Positions 60,746-64,000 of a DNA stretch of 64,000 nucleotides are shown one piece after another. The notes beneath the pieces were generated by a model, which saw nothing but the letters and a program-made list of their open reading frames with translations, was not told where the DNA came from and did not search any database. Origin of the DNA: Ctenosaura bakeri (taxonomy: Eukaryota > Chordata > Lepidosauria > Squamata > Iguanidae). Where the stretch lies: NCBI GenBank assembly GCA_948474755.1, contig CAOLHI010000024.1, positions 248,001 to 312,000 on the forward strand. Direction: 5' to 3'. The translations under genes were made by a program, and so were the position numbers. How positions within the stretch are numbered: the first letter of the stretch is position 1; each line of letters begins with the position of its first letter.

Positions 60746-61583
60746 TGTAACTTCCGGTATGGCATGGTAGGTGAGGACCCCCAGATATCGCTTTGATATC
60801 AAACAATTCAGCCTTAGCTGGACTGCTTTCAGTCACCCCACTCCATGTGTTTGCAAGGTTCTCCGGACAAGCACGGACAGAGTGCGGCCACTAATGGTTT
60901 TCACATTCCAGACTCTATTGAGGCCAGCAACTCCAGCCTCGCTCGTAGCTTCAGGGAACTTCCACTTGCAAATTTCACAATAGCTGCACGGCTCTCAGCA
61001 GAGCCAGTCTGGTAAACAAGACATTAAACTATTGTCATCAAGCGTTAAGCTCATCATGTTAAATTTGACCTTCCCAAATCCTTTGTCCAGCGCCAAAACT
61101 CCTTTTGTTCTCACCTGGCTTGCCACAGCTGGCAGGCACCTTCTCCCCTATAAAACCCCTCATTTTCAAACGGTCTTCGGACTGCTTTGGACTGCCATCC
61201 CGTCTTGCTGCTGGTCGTCTAAGGGAACTCCCCTCAGCCAGCCACACTGAGCTTTCTTCTTTGGAACCCCATCTCTCCTTCACCAGGACGACGAGACCAG
61301 GTGTCGTTATTACCCATCCTTAAGCTCTCCAATTCTGCTTTCCAGTTAGTGTGTGTGTGTTGTTTATTTTCTGTTGTGTTTCAATAAAACTGTTATTTTT
61401 GGTTACTTCTAAACTTGCATGCCTGTTCCCTGACCTGAAGCCGTAGACATTGGGTTTCAAGATCCTTGCAAAGTTACCCTGCCTCTCATTAGCCAAGAGA
61501 GTGCTCCAGCTAATTTTCCCCAATTGGTATTTATTTGGCAATCTGGGCACCCCTCCCAGGACCCCCCAAAACACAGGGTAACA
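60746..61583 (+). mobile_element. Solo LTR (838 bp) with 4-bp duplication
   Basis: It starts TGTAACTTCC and ends CAGGGTAACA, with CTAG on both sides (60742-60745 and 61584-61587). TATAAAA at 61149-61155 and AATAAA at 61383-61388 fit a promoter and poly(A) signal in LTR order. There is no internal retroviral sequence. It is a different family from the LTR at 23484. Confidence 0.75.
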
Positions 61584-61587
61584 CTAG

Positions 61588-64000
61588 TACACAGATCAGC
61601 TTTATCTCCCTGAAACACTTCAGTCTAAGGCCACCTTTACTCTGGTTTCATCCCAAGTTCCCTAAAGTAGTGCGCTTATGTCGATGCCCTCTGAAGAAGA
61701 AAACCAGAAGTGATGTAATATTTAATGGCTTTGATTATGGTTATCTGGGAGACTGCTTTTCCCATACAATCCTGCCATATGTTAAGATTTACTGCAAGGC
61801 ATCTTCTTTAGTGCCTTCTCTTTAGATCAGTAAGGTTGGTGGGTACTAGATACAGAGGCTTCTCGGTGACAGCTCCAGATCTTTGGAGGTTCAACTGAAC
61901 TTCCAATTAATCTTTGCCTTGCCCTTTTTGATTTTGTCAAGTTTATCTTGGAAGCCATTACTCAAGGCTGCTTCATAAATAATTTCTAGGCCTCTATTCT
62001 GATAGGCTCACCTGTGGATTTTATTTCTATACTTCACTTGAAGAGACATAGTCCAAAAGAACTGTTAGGGTTCTTTTTCTAAAAAGATAGTAGCTAACAT
62101 TCCATGAGATTTTCATCCATCTTAAATAAATGCCCAGTTATGTGTTAGGATTCCTTCATCTTACCAGCTGTCACTGTTCTTCAAGAAACTTGTTGGAAGA
62201 AGATTGTATAAGGCACAAATTTAAAGATTTTTTTTAAAAAAGCCAACTACTGTACATGAAAGCTAGACCGAAAGTATAATATATATCAGTGTCTGGTACT
62301 ATATTCCATATTATATAGAAAAACCATGTGCAGTTCTTGGTATTTTCTAGGAGGAAAATATTTTTTCAACCAAAATTAAATTATAGGGTCAATACTATAC
62401 CTTCTTGTTGTCATCTGCTACCTGAACATAGCTAAACTAGCTACATTTCTGTTGACTACCTTACCATCCCTAAACTTCATAAACAGAGTGTAAGAAGAAA
62501 AGCAAACCCCTCTTCTCTAAAATTAGAAGCCCAGACAAGTAATACAAACAAAGTTAATTAAGGTATGAATATGAAAATTTACTAACTAAAAAACTTTTTG
62601 TTTGACCTGAAGTGACTGGCTTAAGTAGCAATCTTGATATGAATGTTTCACTTGAATTAAGTTATTAAATGATTATTAAATGACACAGTATTAAGAAATC
62701 AACGTATTTTACATTACCCTTTTGGTTCTTTAATAAAAGTCTGATTCTGTTGGATTTTTGCAAAACTAGTACTTGCCTTTTTGTTAGGGTTAGGTTTTAG
62801 GTCACAAGACTCAAGCCATTTATTCAAGATTAGTACAATGAGATGAATTGGGCTAAAGACTTTTGAAGTTTGCAAAATCCTTTCCCATCCCATTTCTAAA
62901 AAGAAATGAATCTTATTACTGAATCCAAATGTTTCTTTTTATCTAGAAAATCTGGATAACGCCAAGGCCCTTCCAGACTAATCTAGAGAAGTGTTAAGTT
63001 TTGTGATATAGTATTTTGGGTTTTGCTTAAAAAAAAAGGTTCCAGAACAAAAGTGCAATCTCCCTGATGCACTATAGCCTTGTAATTCTAAAAATAAAAT
63101 AAAATAATGCAGATGAACAAAAAGGAAGTATTATTCTGATCTTGTCTTAGAATTAAAAAGAAATCCACGGAGGTGGAAATAAAGTGGAGCAGCTAGTGTT
63201 GGGAATTGTCCAAGATAACAGAAAAGTCGTTGAGATATTTATAAAAAACAAACAAACAGAGAATTACAATTAAAAAATGCTGCAACTCCCCAGCACATTT
63301 TCCCCATTTGGTGGAGCCCTAAGAAAGCTGCAGAAACATTTGAAGTCATATAAAGTAGAGATAAAAATAACAGAAAAAATACTTTAAGAACTTAATATCG
63401 AACAATCTTCTTGATTACTGTGTAAAATATTTTGTCTCAAAGACATACCTGTCCAAACAACCTGGGTCACTGAAATTCAAACAATTCAAAAATATGTTTG
63501 ATTTTACTACAATTAAAGTAAATATTCCAAGATACTTGTAAGAACATATTAAGGTGTGATTAGTTACCCAGTAAGATTAAAACAGAGTATTCATGGTAAA
63601 CTTGATTTATTAAACCTTACGATAGAGTGATTAATTTGATTATGAAATATGTTTATATAAAATTTTAAAAATGGTCAGTGTTAGACGGGGACTTTCAATT
63701 CTTCCTAAACCATCCTCAGCAATGGTGGTTGATCCAATTCCAGAAAGTTGCTGTTGAAACAGGAAATTATTGGGATATTAGAGATTTAAGAGCACGGCCA
63801 TGGTGGCTTATTGATAAAACTGGGTAAAGTGTTATATATCGGATGAATACCAGTTCCTTATAGCACTAAATTCAAATTTTTGTCCAAGTGATGTTTTAAC
63901 ACCTTATGGCTGATATCAGCAAAAGATACAAAACATTCAGTTACAGGTAGTTGTAATGCAAGCCCTTGCATGGCAATCCAAATTTATTGAACTACTGATG
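61588..64000. other. AT-rich intergenic DNA at the window end
   Basis: No coding exon or clear repeat found. By synteny the 3' end of RAP1B should lie to the right, so part of this could be its 3' UTR. I searched for the RAP1B C-terminal coding sequence on the minus strand and did not see it. Confidence 0.35.

Overview
The window is vertebrate nuclear DNA. It has long introns, CpG-island promoters, GT-AG splice sites and many interspersed repeats. The repeat set (tRNA-type SINEs with ACA-rich tails, 5S-rRNA-derived SINEs, a BovB/RTE LINE, CR1 and L2-like LINE tails, hAT and Tc/mariner-type elements) points to a squamate reptile. I cannot name the species. Three genes lie on the minus strand in the order NUP107 - SLC35E3 - MDM2. 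From memory this is the order on human 12q15 (RAP1B-NUP107-SLC35E3-MDM2), so it looks like conserved synteny.

Layout from low to high coordinates. 1-2.3 kb holds the 5' end of MDM2: the first coding exon (28 codons, 1327-1410), a likely non-coding exon, a TATA-like box and two p53-type response elements. The rest of MDM2 lies left of the window. 12.4-22.3 kb holds a complete SLC35E3 (5 coding exons, 309 aa) with a CpG-island promoter at about 21.9-23.5 kb; its 3' UTR may run to about 9.39 kb. 26.1-58.1 kb holds NUP107: one non-coding first exon plus 27 coding exons that join in frame at every junction to give 907 aa. I assigned it by comparison with the human protein as I remember it. 58.5-64 kb is repeat-rich intergenic DNA with no coding gene that I can support.

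The three products work in unrelated processes: MDM2 is the p53 ubiquitin ligase, SLC35E3 is a membrane transporter of the SLC35/TPT family, and NUP107 is a nuclear-pore Y-complex scaffold protein. I see no operon-like system.

The most unusual sequence structure is a family of palindromic GGCC-ended elements of about 155-206 bp with 3-bp target duplications. Five of the six copies lie in or beside the three CpG-island promoters. In the two best copies (2278-2457 and 58661-58840) the differences between copies are mirrored in both arms, as if the arms correct each other. Two solo LTRs with 4-bp duplications, a separate 150-bp palindrome, mosaic 5S-SINEs and a 309-bp insertion between 14-bp direct repeats are also recorded.
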